Shown: positions 24,199 through 33,785, numbered from the stretch's first letter. The stretch is DNA of 64,000 nt from Pseudomonas sp. RC10 (GCF_038397775.1 NZ_CP151650.1:2356001-2420000), one strand, 5' to 3'. Program-made: numbers and translations. The notes: a model not told the origin generated them from the sequence alone.

Positions 24199-26940
24199 AT
24201 GAGCCAAAACGTCACCCCGCACCACCTGCAAACCTGGCTGTTCGACGGTCAGGAAATCGCCCTGTTTGATGTGCGAGAGCACGGCCAGTACGGCGAAGCG
24301 CATCTGTTTCACGGGGTGAACGTGCCCTACAGCCGCCTTGAACTCGAAGCCCGCCGTCTGGCGCCCAACCCCAACGTGCGTCTGGTGATCTACGACCAGA
24401 CCGGCAATGACATTTCGCGCAAGGCCGCGCAGCGTCTGGAGACGTTGGGCTACCGTCGCGTGCACGTGCTTGAGGGCGGCGCCGACGGTTGGCAGGCGGC
24501 GGGTTTGCAATTGTTCGCCGGGGTGCATGTGCCGTCCAAGGCGTTTGGTGAGTTGGTGGAAGAGGCCAGTCACACGCCGCACATCAGTGCCAACGAACTG
24601 GCGGAGTGGCAGGCCAAAGGTGAGCCGCTGGTGGTCCTCGATGGCCGCCCGTTCGACGAATACCGCAAGATGACCATTCCCGGTTCCATCTGCTGCCCGA
24701 ACGGCGAACTGGGCTATCGCCTGAAGGAACTGGTGGCGGATGACACCACCCCCATCGTCGTCAATTGCGCCGGTCGCACCCGCAGCATCATCGGCGCACA
24801 GACCCTCATCGACCTCGGCGTGAAGAACCCGGTCTACGCGCTGGAAAACGGCACGCAGGGCTGGTACCTCGCCGATCTGCCGCTTGAACACGGCAGCGCG
24901 CGGCGCTATCCGGACGTATCGCCCACCCCGTCGTTGGCCCCGCAACGTGACGCCGCGCAACAGCTGGCAAAACGTGCCGGTGTGCAGACGGTCAAGGCCG
25001 ACCAGGTCATCGCGTGGTCGCAGGACCCGTCACGCAGCCTGTTTCTGGGCGACGTGCGTACGCCGGAAGAATTTGCCCTTGGCAGTTTGCCGGGTGCACA
25101 ACACACGCCTGGCGGGCAGCTGATTCAGTCCACTGATCTTTATGTCGGGGTGCGCGGGGCGCGTCTGGTGCTGCTCGACAACGACGGCGTCCGTGCCCCC
25201 ATCGTTGCCAGTTGGCTGCGTCAGTTGGGGCATGAGGCCTATGTGCTGGAAGGCGGTTTGCAGAGTGGCCTGGCGTTGCCGGTCAGGGCTGAGTCGTATG
25301 CGTCGGCGTTGCCTGACATCAGCGCCGCCGCTTTGCAAGATGCGCTGCGGGACGACACCGTTGCGCTGATCGATCTGCGCAGCAGCATGGCGTATCGCAA
25401 GGCACACATTGCCGGGTCGGAGTGGTCGATTCGCACGCGCCTGGCGGATGATCTTGCTGCTCAGACCCGGCCGATCGTCCTCGTCGCAGACGATGCAAAC
25501 CTTGCCGCCATCGCCGCCCTTGAACTGCCGGAATCGCAACGTCAGCACGTCCGCTGGCTGGATTTCAAAACCTGGCAGGCAGCGGGTTTTGCGCTGGCCG
25601 AAGATGCCAGCAATCCAGCCGACGAGCAGTGTATCGATTTCCTGTTCTTCACCCATGATCGCCACTCGGGCAACAAAGACGCCGCACGCCAATACCTGGC
25701 GTGGGAAATCGGCTTGCTTGGGCAGATGACAACGCAGGAAATTGCCAGCCTCAAGCCCTTGGCATCCAGCGCAAACGAGAACCGGGTGCGCACGCGCCTG
25801 ATCCACGCGGCCCGCGCGGAAAAGGGCAGCGGCGTGCGCTGGGTCAACCCGTCCGTGTCGCGCATGAGCACGGTGTTGTTCGACAGCCTCGGCGACATGC
25901 GCGACGCGCGCAAACGCCGCGACACCGAACGCGTGCTGACTTACGGCGCGCGGGGCAATCCGACGGCGTTCGAACTGGAAGACCTGGTCACGGAACTGGA
26001 AGGCGGCTATCGCACGCGCCTGTTCAGCACCGGACTGGCAGCCGTCGCTCAGACCTTTCTGGCGTACCTGCGCCCTGGCGATCACGTGCTGATCACCGAC
26101 GCGGTGTATTCGCCGGTGCGGCAAGTGGCCGAGGAATTTCTCAAGCCGTTCGGCATTCAGTACAGCTATTTCAATGCCGACGGCAGCGGGCTGGAAGACA
26201 AACTGCAAACCAACACCCGAATGGTCTACGCCGAGGTGCCCGGTTCACTGCTCTACGAACTCGCTGACCTGCCTGCGATGGCCACGCTGTGCAAGGCGCG
26301 AGGGATTCTGCTGGCGGTGGACAACACCTACGGCTCGGGCTACCAGTACCGACCGCTCACACTGGGCGCGGACATTTCCATCATGGCCCTGACCAAATAC
26401 CTGTCAGGGCACAGCGACGTAGTGATGGGCAGCGTCTGCACCACCCAAGCCGTCTGGCAACCGCTGGCCGTCATGACCGACACCTTCGGCAGCGTCGTCA
26501 GCCCCGACGACGCTTACCTCGTGCTGCGCGGCGCCCGTACCCTCGCCACGCGGCTGGACGCCCATCAGCGCCAGGCCCTGGAGGTCGCGCGCTGGCTTCA
26601 GCAACACCCGCAGGTCAAACGCGTCTTCCACCCGGCGCTGCCCGATCACCCGAACCACGCCCTGTGGAAACGCGACTTCACCGGCAGCAACGGCCTGCTC
26701 ACCTTCGAACTGGCTGACAACGATCCCACCTTGCAGGCGCCGTTCATCGAAGCCCTCAACCTGTTCGGCCTAGGCGCGTCGTGGGGCGGTTTTGAAAGCC
26801 TGATCATCCCCGCCAACGTCCACGACCGACAGAACGCTACCGACAAGACCCTCAACCCGCTGCTGAGATTGCACATCGGGCTGGAGGACGTCAGCGCGTT
26901 GATCGAAGACCTGGAAAGAGGGTTTGCGGCGATTCGGTGA
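24199..26940 (+). CDS. Fusion of four rhodanese domains with a cystathionine beta-lyase (MetC-type) domain
   Basis: A continuous 913-residue frame. Residues 1-115, 125-235, 265-365 and 370-470 are rhodanese-like. Only domain 2 keeps a catalytic cysteine loop (VVNCAGRTRS, Cys190); the corresponding positions in domains 1, 3 and 4 read DQTGND, DNDGVR and DDANLA. Residues 480-520 look like the tail of a stand-alone rhodanese protein. Residues 530-913 form a complete Cys/Met-metabolism PLP enzyme: PLP-lysine Lys733 in ALTKYLSGHSD and the SWGGFESL segment point to cystathionine beta-lyase. The lyase could release a thiol or persulfide that the rhodanese part accepts. In relatives I would expect two adjacent genes, so the fusion is notable. 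Confidence 0.85.
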   Translation: MSQNVTPHHLQTWLFDGQEIALFDVREHGQYGEAHLFHGVNVPYSRLELEARRLAPNPNVRLVIYDQTGNDISRKAAQRLETLGYRRVHVLEGGADGWQAAGLQLFAGVHVPSKAFGELVEEASHTPHISANELAEWQAKGEPLVVLDGRPFDEYRKMTIPGSICCPNGELGYRLKELVADDTTPIVVNCAGRTRSIIGAQTLIDLGVKNPVYALENGTQGWYLADLPLEHGSARRYPDVSPTPSLAPQRDAAQQLAKRAGVQTVKADQVIAWSQDPSRSLFLGDVRTPEEFALGSLPGAQHTPGGQLIQSTDLYVGVRGARLVLLDNDGVRAPIVASWLRQLGHEAYVLEGGLQSGLALPVRAESYASALPDISAAALQDALRDDTVALIDLRSSMAYRKAHIAGSEWSIRTRLADDLAAQTRPIVLVADDANLAAIAALELPESQRQHVRWLDFKTWQAAGFALAEDASNPADEQCIDFLFFTHDRHSGNKDAARQYLAWEIGLLGQMTTQEIASLKPLASSANENRVRTRLIHAARAEKGSGVRWVNPSVSRMSTVLFDSLGDMRDARKRRDTERVLTYGARGNPTAFELEDLVTELEGGYRTRLFSTGLAAVAQTFLAYLRPGDHVLITDAVYSPVRQVAEEFLKPFGIQYSYFNADGSGLEDKLQTNTRMVYAEVPGSLLYELADLPAMATLCKARGILLAVDNTYGSGYQYRPLTLGADISIMALTKYLSGHSDVVMGSVCTTQAVWQPLAVMTDTFGSVVSPDDAYLVLRGARTLATRLDAHQRQALEVARWLQQHPQVKRVFHPALPDHPNHALWKRDFTGSNGLLTFELADNDPTLQAPFIEALNLFGLGASWGGFESLIIPANVHDRQNATDKTLNPLLRLHIGLEDVSALIEDLERGFAAIR

Positions 26941-26982
26941 GGTTGAGCGGTCGCGCCAGGCTCAGATTGGAGCGCACACCGA

Positions 26983-27480
26983 TCCTGTGGGAGATGTCGG
27001 AGTCACGATGGCAGCGAAGCGGTGGGTCAGTTGCACATGGGTTGTCTGACACGCCCTCGTCGCTGCCGTCGTGCCTCCGGCGTCTCCCACACGGTTTTCG
27101 TCGTACCCGAATTCAACGTGCCCGCGATCCACTGTAGGAGCCGGCTTGCTGGCGAACGCGGTCGGTCATTCACCCTTGTAGTGACTGGCAATGCGCATTC
27201 GTCCGATCGCGGCCCGCAGCAAGCCGGCTCTTACAACGCAATGTGGATATTTGCAGAATCTATGGCTCCTGGAGGTTTCGACCGTAGCGAAATCGATCGG
27301 CCAGGCGCAGACCCGTTGTCTGATACACCGTGTTCGCTGCCGTCGTGCCTCCGGCGTCTCCCACACGGTTTTCGTCGTACCCGAATTCAACGTGCACCCG
27401 CGATCCACTGTAGGAGCCGGCTTGCTGGCGATGGCGATGTTGAGGTCGCCGCCGCCGGCAAGCCGTGCTGCTAGAGGGAC
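26983..27480. repeat. Repeat-rich intergenic region with a direct duplication
   Basis: The gap from 26941 to 27501 has no gene. An inverted pair (cctgtgggagatgtcggagtcacgatggcagcg facing cgctgccgtcgtgcctccggcgtctcccaca) spans 26983-27092. A block of about 110 bp at 27042-27154 recurs as a direct repeat at 27316-27430, including ctgccgtcgtgcctccggcg and the following tgtaggagccggcttgctggcga unit. A further ccgccggcaagccgtgctgcta unit lies at 27453-27474. It is a nested array of three REP-like families. Confidence 0.8.
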
Positions 27481-27501
27481 ACGTAAGGCCGAAATGTTCG
27501 C

Positions 27502-28224
27502 TTAAAAACCGGCCTTACCCACCGACGCTCCGCCATCCACGAACAACGTTTGCCCGGTGATAAACCCGCTCTGCTCCGACAGCAGGAAGGCGATCGCCGA
27601 AGCGATTTCGTCCGGTTGGCCGAAGCGGCCCATGGGCACGCCGGAGAGGTAGCGTTTTTCGCCTTCGCTGCCCGGTGGGTTGTTCTGGCGGAACAGTTCG
27701 GTTTCGGTCGGGCCGGGGGCGATGGCGTTGACGGTGATGCCCGTCTGGGCCAGTTCCAGTGCCCAAGAGCGGGTGAAGCTGATCAGCGCGGCCTTGGCGG
27801 CAGCGTAGGCCGTGCGTTGGGTGATGCCGAGCACCGTCAGGCTGGAGATGTTGACGATGCGGCCCCAACCCTGTTCGCGCATGTTCGGCAGCAGGGCCTG
27901 GGTGGCGAGGAGGGCGGAGTGAAGGTTGACGCTCATCACGGCGTCGAAGTCTTCCAGTTCGATTTCACCCAAAGGCTGTGGGCGCACCAGCCCTACGTTG
28001 TTGACCAGCCCGTCGAAGCGGTAATGCTGCGCGAGTTCGGTCAGGCCGCAGCGGGTCTGCGCCTTGTCGCTGAGGTCCAGTTCGATCAGCACACCGGGGA
28101 AAGTCGGGTCATCGGCGTTACGGGCGATGCCCACCACCTGATGCCCTGAGGCCGCCAGGGATTCGGACAGGGCGCGGCCAATGCCTTTGCTGGCGCCAGT
28201 GATGAGGAAGGTGCGGGAGGTCAT
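27502..28224 (-). CDS. SDR-family NAD(P)-dependent oxidoreductase
   Basis: A 240-residue classical short-chain dehydrogenase. TGASKGIG (residues 8-15) binds the cofactor, VNNVG stands for the usual NNAG, ISSLTV holds the catalytic Ser and YAAAKAA the Tyr/Lys. The C-terminus ends with the normal ITGQTLFVDGGASVG. The substrate cannot be told; 3-oxoacyl-ACP-reductase-like members are the closest look. It is monocistronic, with a repeat element separating it from the MFS gene on the same strand. Confidence 0.88.
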   Translation of the reverse strand: MTSRTFLITGASKGIGRALSESLAASGHQVVGIARNADDPTFPGVLIELDLSDKAQTRCGLTELAQHYRFDGLVNNVGLVRPQPLGEIELEDFDAVMSVNLHSALLATQALLPNMREQGWGRIVNISSLTVLGITQRTAYAAAKAALISFTRSWALELAQTGITVNAIAPGPTETELFRQNNPPGSEGEKRYLSGVPMGRFGQPDEIASAIAFLLSEQSGFITGQTLFVDGGASVGKAGF

Positions 28225-28277
28225 GGAATCACTCCTTGGGAGTTGGACAATAAATCATGAATGGGGTGGGGACCTCT

Positions 28278-28365
28278 ACGGGAGCGAATTCATTCGCGAA
28301 TGATCTTCCAGTCGACAGAGCGGCGTCGGCTGTACCTTTTTCGCGAATGAATTCGCTCCCACAGG
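28278..28365. repeat. Paired gggagcgaattcattcgcgaa repeat
   Basis: Left arm acgggagcgaattcattcgcgaatg and right arm ttcgcgaatgaattcgctcccacagg form an inverted pair. Solitary or diverged copies occur at 11151, 40261, 43092 and 49565. Confidence 0.8.
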
Positions 28366-28392
28366 TCTTGCGTTCGTCGTGCTCTCAACGGT

Positions 28393-29592
28393 TCAGGCTG
28401 CGCGTGATCCCGTCGAGTTTTTCAAAAACATCAGCAGCGCCACCAGCGGAAACGCACTGCCCGCGATCACGATCCAGCCCCAGCCGCCGTGGTCGTAGAG
28501 CGCACTGGCGATTACCGACCCTGTGGCGCCGCCGAGGAAAATACTGGTCATGTACAGCGCATTCAGGCGGCTGCGGCTTTTCGCATCGAGGGCGTAAACG
28601 GCGCGCTGGCCGACGACCATGTTCATCTGCACGCAGAAATCCAGCACCACGCCGGTCACGGCCATGCCGATGACGGCGTACGCGGGTTGCACCAGGCTGG
28701 GCAGAAAGCTCAGGGCGGCGAACAGCATCGCGAACAGACTCGCCTGACGGCTATGCCCGGCGTCCGCCAGCCGACCGGCAAAGGGCGCGGCAATGGCGCC
28801 AATCGCCCCGACCAGCGCAAACAGCGCAATCTGGCTTTGCGAGAGGCCGTGGTTGTTGGCCAGCTCCAGCGGTACGGCGGTCCAGAACAGGCTGAACGTC
28901 GCAAACATACAGGCCTGATAAAACGCCCGCTGGCGCAGCACCGGCTGCTTGACCAACAGCGTCCACAGCGATTTCAGCAACTGTCCGTAACTGGCGTTAT
29001 GCGCGGGTTGGTGCTTGGGAATGGTCGTGGCCAGCACAACGCTGATCAGCAGCATCATTACGGCAGCGGTGCCAAACACCGCGCGCCAGCCGAAGTGGTC
29101 GGCAATCAGGCTGGACGCCGGACGGGCCAGCAGAATGCCCAACAGCAGGCCACCCATGATGCTGCCGACGACCCGTCCACGGGTTTCTTCGGGGGCGAGA
29201 TGCGCGGCCAACGGAATCAGAATCTGCACCGCCACCGAGCTGAATCCCACCAGCAGCGAGGCGAGCAGGAACAGATTGGGCGTCTCGGCGAACGCAGCGC
29301 TCAACAGGCTCAGAATCGCCACCGCCGTCGTCGCCATCATCAGCTTGCGGTTTTCCAGCAAATCGCCCAGCGGCACCAGGAAAAACAGGCCCACGGCATA
29401 GCCAATCTGCGTCAGCGACACAATCAGGCTGGCCAGCGTGCTCGACAGCCCGATGTCCGGGGCAATCAGGCCAATGATCGGTTGAGCGTAATAAATGTTC
29501 GCAACGATGGCGCCGCAGCAAAACGCAAACAGCATCGCCAGCCCTTTGGTCATGGTTGCACCGAGGGCAGCGGTCTGGGACGTGGAAGTCAT
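28393..29592 (-). CDS. MFS transporter (drug/metabolite exporter type)
   Basis: A 399-residue major-facilitator protein with twelve predicted membrane segments. The loop 2-3 signature is present as PLGDLLENRKLM, and the second-half equivalent as FAGRLADAGHSRQ. It resembles putative efflux permeases of the AraJ/YgaY kind; the substrate is unknown. An ATG 13 codons in (MTKGLAMLF) is an alternative start. It is divergent from ku with a 235-bp gap. Confidence 0.86.
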   Translation of the reverse strand: MTSTSQTAALGATMTKGLAMLFAFCCGAIVANIYYAQPIIGLIAPDIGLSSTLASLIVSLTQIGYAVGLFFLVPLGDLLENRKLMMATTAVAILSLLSAAFAETPNLFLLASLLVGFSSVAVQILIPLAAHLAPEETRGRVVGSIMGGLLLGILLARPASSLIADHFGWRAVFGTAAVMMLLISVVLATTIPKHQPAHNASYGQLLKSLWTLLVKQPVLRQRAFYQACMFATFSLFWTAVPLELANNHGLSQSQIALFALVGAIGAIAAPFAGRLADAGHSRQASLFAMLFAALSFLPSLVQPAYAVIGMAVTGVVLDFCVQMNMVVGQRAVYALDAKSRSRLNALYMTSIFLGGATGSVIASALYDHGGWGWIVIAGSAFPLVALLMFLKNSTGSRAA

Positions 29593-29827
29593 GACGGGTT
29601 CTCAAAAGACGTTGCACCGATGCCGGAAACGCTCTGGCACGGGCATGGATGAAGAATGGTGAGCAGGCTAACGCTTTTTCATTGCGTTAAGAAGGTCTGT
29701 TGGATTGATATGACCTATGCCTGACAGGAATGGTACGACGCACCCCAGATGTGGTTCCGTCATCCGCCCGAAACTTTTCCCCTCGCGCCCCGGTCATTCC
29801 CTTACACACCCCTTGGGAATTAACGCG

Positions 29828-30748
29828 ATGGCTCGGGCAATCTGGAAGGGCGCGATCAGTTTTGGGCTGGTGCACATCCCTGTGGCGCTGGTGTCGGCGA
29901 CGTCGCAGCAGGGCGTGGATTTCGACTGGCTGGACAAGCGCAGCATGGACCCGGTCGGTTATAAGCGGATCAACAAGGTCACCGGCAAGGAGATGACCAA
30001 GGAAAATATCGTCAAGGGCGTGCAGTACGAGAAGGGCCGCTACGTGGTGATCAGCGAGGACGAGATTCGCGCCGCGCACCCCAAGTCGACGCAAACCATC
30101 GACATCTTCGGTTTTGTCGACAGCGCGCAGATTCCGCTGCAAAACATCGACACGCCGTACTTCCTTGCACCCGACAAGCGCGGCGAGAAGGTCTACGCTC
30201 TCTTACGGCAGACGCTGGTGGACACCGGCAAGGTCGCGCTGGCCCATGTGGTGATCCGTACCAGTCAGCACTTGGCGGCGGTGATGCCGCTGGAGTCGGC
30301 GATCATTCTGGTGTTGCTGCGCTGGCCCGCTGAAGTGCGCGGGCTGGACAGTCTGGACCTGCCCAAGGAAGCCACCGACGTGAAGCTCAGCAAGAGCGAG
30401 CTGGACATGGCCAAGCGGCTGGTCAAAGACATGAGTACCGACTGGACCCCGGACGCCGAAGAATACCGTGACACGTTCCAGGACCAGATCATGACGCTGG
30501 TCGAGACCAAGGCCCGGGAAGGCAAGATTGAAGACGTGGAAACCGACGCCGGGGAGACCGAGCGCAAATCCGCTGATGTCATCGATTTGACTGAATTGCT
30601 CAAACGCAGTCTGGGCAGCCGCGGCGGTTCCGCCAAGACCCCAGTGAAAACCAAACCTGCCAGCAAGAGCAAAACCGCAGCCGCTGATGAAGTAGCCCCG
30701 GCCAAACGGCGAGCCCCTGCAAGGAAAAAGACGACCAAGGCGTCCTGA
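29828..30748 (+). CDS. ku: Ku protein for non-homologous end joining
   Basis: A 306-residue bacterial Ku homologue, which binds double-strand DNA ends as a homodimer and recruits LigD. The N-terminus MARAIWKGAISFGLVHIPV and VGYKRINKVTGKEM are family hallmarks. The core ends near residue 250. The last 50 residues are a Lys/Ala-rich tail (TKPASKSKTAAADEVAPAK, then RRAPARKKTTK) that contacts DNA and LigD. The start is placed at the conserved MARAIW; more upstream in-frame codons are not conserved-looking. ligD follows 79 bp downstream. Confidence 0.95.
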   Translation: MARAIWKGAISFGLVHIPVALVSATSQQGVDFDWLDKRSMDPVGYKRINKVTGKEMTKENIVKGVQYEKGRYVVISEDEIRAAHPKSTQTIDIFGFVDSAQIPLQNIDTPYFLAPDKRGEKVYALLRQTLVDTGKVALAHVVIRTSQHLAAVMPLESAIILVLLRWPAEVRGLDSLDLPKEATDVKLSKSELDMAKRLVKDMSTDWTPDAEEYRDTFQDQIMTLVETKAREGKIEDVETDAGETERKSADVIDLTELLKRSLGSRGGSAKTPVKTKPASKSKTAAADEVAPAKRRAPARKKTTKAS

Positions 30749-30827
30749 GCCCCTCTTTTGAGACGCAGCGCCTTGTGTTGAGAACTGCCCGGCGTATCGA
30801 ACGTGGGGTGCAGAGGACTGATCGATC

Positions 30828-33458
30828 ATGGCAAAACCCGTGAGTGAGTACACCCGCAAGCGCAATTTCGACATCACTTCCGAGCCCCCCGAAACCTCGG
30901 GCCGGGCTCGCAGCAATAAAAGCAAGGCGCTGACGTTCGTCATTCACAAGCACGATGCGCGCAACCTGCATTACGACTTTCGATTGGAACTGGACGGCAC
31001 GCTCAAGAGTTGGGCCGTGCCAAAAGGCCCGAGTCTGGACCCGAAAAACAAACGCCTGGCGGTGCACGTCGAAGATCACCCGCTGGGCTATGGCAGTTTC
31101 GAGGGCAGCATCCCCGAGGGGCAGTATGGCGCCGGAGACGTGATTGTATGGGACCGGGGGGTCTGGCAGCCCCACGGCGACCCTCGCGCCACCTACAAAG
31201 CCGGGAAACTCAAATTCACCCTGATCGGCGAGAAGCTGACCGGCGACTGGGCCTTGGTCCGCACCCATTTGCAGGGCAGCGGCGACAAGGAACAGTGGCT
31301 GTTGATCAAGGAAAAAGACGAGGCGGTGCGCTCGGCGGACGAATACGACATCGTCGCCGACAAGCCGGAAAGCGTGGTCAGTGGTGCGACGGTGGGCGAG
31401 GGCCGAAGCGCTGCCAAAGCCCCGAAACGCAAGGCGGCCTCGGCGCCAGTAGCCGAGAAGAAGCCAGCGGCCTCAAAACCTGCAAGTAAGAAAGCGGCGA
31501 CGAAGAAATCCAGCGTCCCGGACAAGCTTTCCCCTCAACTCGCCACCTTGATGGACACACCGCCGGCGGGTGATTGGCTGTACGAGATCAAGTTCGACGG
31601 CTACCGGATCATGGCCCGGATTCGCGACGGCGAGGTGCGCATGATCACCCGCAATGGCCATGACTGGACCGACCGTCTGCCGTTGCAGGCCAAGGCCATC
31701 GCCGATCTGAACCTGGGCGATGGCTGGCTCGACGGCGAAGTGGTGGTGCTCAACGACGCCGGGCTGCCGGATTTTCAGGCATTGCAGAATGCGTTCGAGA
31801 TCGGCCGCAGCAAGGACATCGTGTACTACCTGTTCGACGTGCCGTTTCTCAACGGCGAAGACATCCGCGAAAAGCCCGTGGAAGAGCGTCGGGCTGCGCT
31901 GAAAAAACTGCTCGGTCGGCAAGCCAAGGGGCTGCTGCGTTTTTCCGATGCCTTCTCGGCCAACCATCGCGACATCATCGAGAGCGCGTGTTCGTTGTCC
32001 CTTGAAGGCGTGATCGGCAAACGGGCGGGGAGCGTATACCAGTCCCGCCGCAGCCCGGACTGGATCAAACTCAAGTGCAAGTTGCGGCAGGAGTTCGTCA
32101 TCGTCGGTTTCACCAAGCCTCAGGGCACGCGCAGCGGGTTTGGCGCGTTGCTGTTGGCGGTGAACGAGGAGGGCGCCGGTTTGGTATACGCCGGGCGGGT
32201 CGGCACGGGTTTCAATCAGAAAATGCTCGACGACATGTTCGGGCAGATGAAGGCGCTTGAACAGGACGCCTCGCCTTTGGCGAAAAAACTCACCAGCGCC
32301 CAGGCCCGAGGGGTGCACTGGATCGAGCCGACGCTGGTGGGTGAGGTGGAGTTTGGCGAATGGACCCGCGAAGGCATCATCCGTCACTCATCCTTTATTG
32401 CCTTGCGCAGCGACAAACCGGCTGAGGAAGTGGTCCACGAATACCCGAGGACCCCGAAAGACATCAAAGCGCCGTTCAAGCCCAAGGCCTCTAAATCAGG
32501 GGCCTCCAAGACTGAAGAACCGCCCTCCAAGCCTGCCCGCACACGTTCGGGCAAGGACAGGATCGAAGTGGCGGGCGTGCTGATCAGTCACCCGGAGCGG
32601 GTGATCGACAAGGAAAGCGGCTTGCACAAGATTGACCTCGCGCACTTCTACGAGTCGATTTCCGATTGGATTCTGCCGCATCTCGACCATCGCCCCGTGG
32701 CGCTGCTGCGCTGTCCGGAAGGCGTCGAGGGCGAGCAGTTCTTTCAGAAGCACTCTGAGCGGCTGGCGATTCCCAACATCAAACAGCTCGACCCTGAGCT
32801 CGATCCCGGTCATGCGCGGCTGATGGAAATCGACACCGTGCAGGCGCTGGTCGGGGCGGCGCAAATGGGCACTATTGAGCTGCACACCTGGGGTTCGACG
32901 TACGACCAGATTGAACTGCCCGATCACTTCGTCCTCGACCTCGACCCGGACACGGATCTGCCATGGCGCAGCATGGTCGAGGCGACGCAATTGACCCTGT
33001 CGGTGCTCGACGAACTGGGGCTGGATGCGTACATCAAGACCAGCGGCGGCAAGGGCATGCACATCCTCGTGCCGCTGGCGCGCAAGGCCGATTGGGACAC
33101 TGTGAAAGCCTTCGCCAAAGCGCTGGCGCAGTTCATCTCGCAGCAGTTGCCGGAACGGTTCACCGCGACGTCCGGCCCGAAGAATCGCATTGGAAAGATT
33201 TTCATCGATTACCTGCGCAACACCCGAGGCGCCAGCACCGTCGCGGCCTACTCGGTTCGCGCCCGACCTGGATTGCCGGTCTCAGTGCCCATTGCCCGGG
33301 ATGAGCTCACCAGCCTCAAATCCTCGGCCCAATGGAACATCGCCAACCTGCAAAAACGCCTGCGCAAGCTCAAGGCCGATCCGTGGGCGGGGTACAAGAA
33401 TACCCAGCGCATTACCAAGCCGATGTGGAAACGGTTGGGGGTGAAAGCGCCGGGGTGA
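30828..33458 (+). CDS. ligD: DNA ligase D (phosphoesterase, ligase and polymerase domains)
   Basis: An 876-residue NHEJ enzyme with the Pseudomonas domain order. The 3'-phosphoesterase domain is at about 10-165 (FVIHKHDARNLHYDFRLE). A Lys/Ala-rich linker (190-230) follows. The ATP-dependent ligase domain is at about 235-535, with adenylated Lys255 in EIKFDGYR and the KLRQEFVIVGF motif. A second linker (545-565) leads to the archaeo-eukaryotic primase-type polymerase at about 570-865 (LDLDPDTDLPW, TSGGKGMHILVPL). All three domains look intact. It works with Ku to trim, fill and seal broken ends in stationary-phase cells. Confidence 0.95.
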   Translation: MAKPVSEYTRKRNFDITSEPPETSGRARSNKSKALTFVIHKHDARNLHYDFRLELDGTLKSWAVPKGPSLDPKNKRLAVHVEDHPLGYGSFEGSIPEGQYGAGDVIVWDRGVWQPHGDPRATYKAGKLKFTLIGEKLTGDWALVRTHLQGSGDKEQWLLIKEKDEAVRSADEYDIVADKPESVVSGATVGEGRSAAKAPKRKAASAPVAEKKPAASKPASKKAATKKSSVPDKLSPQLATLMDTPPAGDWLYEIKFDGYRIMARIRDGEVRMITRNGHDWTDRLPLQAKAIADLNLGDGWLDGEVVVLNDAGLPDFQALQNAFEIGRSKDIVYYLFDVPFLNGEDIREKPVEERRAALKKLLGRQAKGLLRFSDAFSANHRDIIESACSLSLEGVIGKRAGSVYQSRRSPDWIKLKCKLRQEFVIVGFTKPQGTRSGFGALLLAVNEEGAGLVYAGRVGTGFNQKMLDDMFGQMKALEQDASPLAKKLTSAQARGVHWIEPTLVGEVEFGEWTREGIIRHSSFIALRSDKPAEEVVHEYPRTPKDIKAPFKPKASKSGASKTEEPPSKPARTRSGKDRIEVAGVLISHPERVIDKESGLHKIDLAHFYESISDWILPHLDHRPVALLRCPEGVEGEQFFQKHSERLAIPNIKQLDPELDPGHARLMEIDTVQALVGAAQMGTIELHTWGSTYDQIELPDHFVLDLDPDTDLPWRSMVEATQLTLSVLDELGLDAYIKTSGGKGMHILVPLARKADWDTVKAFAKALAQFISQQLPERFTATSGPKNRIGKIFIDYLRNTRGASTVAAYSVRARPGLPVSVPIARDELTSLKSSAQWNIANLQKRLRKLKADPWAGYKNTQRITKPMWKRLGVKAPG

Positions 33459-33466
33459 GGGAGAGC

Positions 33467-33785
33467 GTGGGGGAGATGCCAAAGATTACGACGGTGCAAG
33501 CCGCGATGGGACGGAGCGGTGGACCCCCTATTGATAAGGTGTCTGACACGCCGCAGTCGCTGCCGTCGTGCCTCCGGCGTCTCCCACGAGTGGCTCACAG
33601 TGTCTGAACGCTGTGAACGACACAAGCGGCTTGTAGCAGCACGGTTTGCCGACGGAGGCGCCCTCAAGATCGCCAACTCCGGCAAGCCGAACTGCTACAG
33701 GCGCGAGTGGACGCACGAGGGTGGCTTCATCCCGATCTCGTGGGAGACGCCGGAGGTACGACGGCAGCGACAGCGGGATGGCAGA
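33467..33785. repeat. Repeat cluster filling the ligD-AraC intergenic gap
   Basis: The 33459-33818 gap contains no gene. It holds three related pieces of the ctgccgtcgtgcctccggcgtctcccac element: one inverted pair at 33467-33590, and a solitary inverted copy (gtgggagacgccggaggtacgacggcagcg) at 33741-33770. Between them lies an inverted pair of the tgtagcagcacgg family (33632-33700). The stems could terminate ligD and the convergent AraC gene. Confidence 0.75.

Noticed and set aside
26983..27480. CRISPR array in the repeat-rich gap
   Set aside because: The repeats are inverted, few, unevenly spaced and match elements elsewhere in the window; there are no regular spacers and no cas genes.
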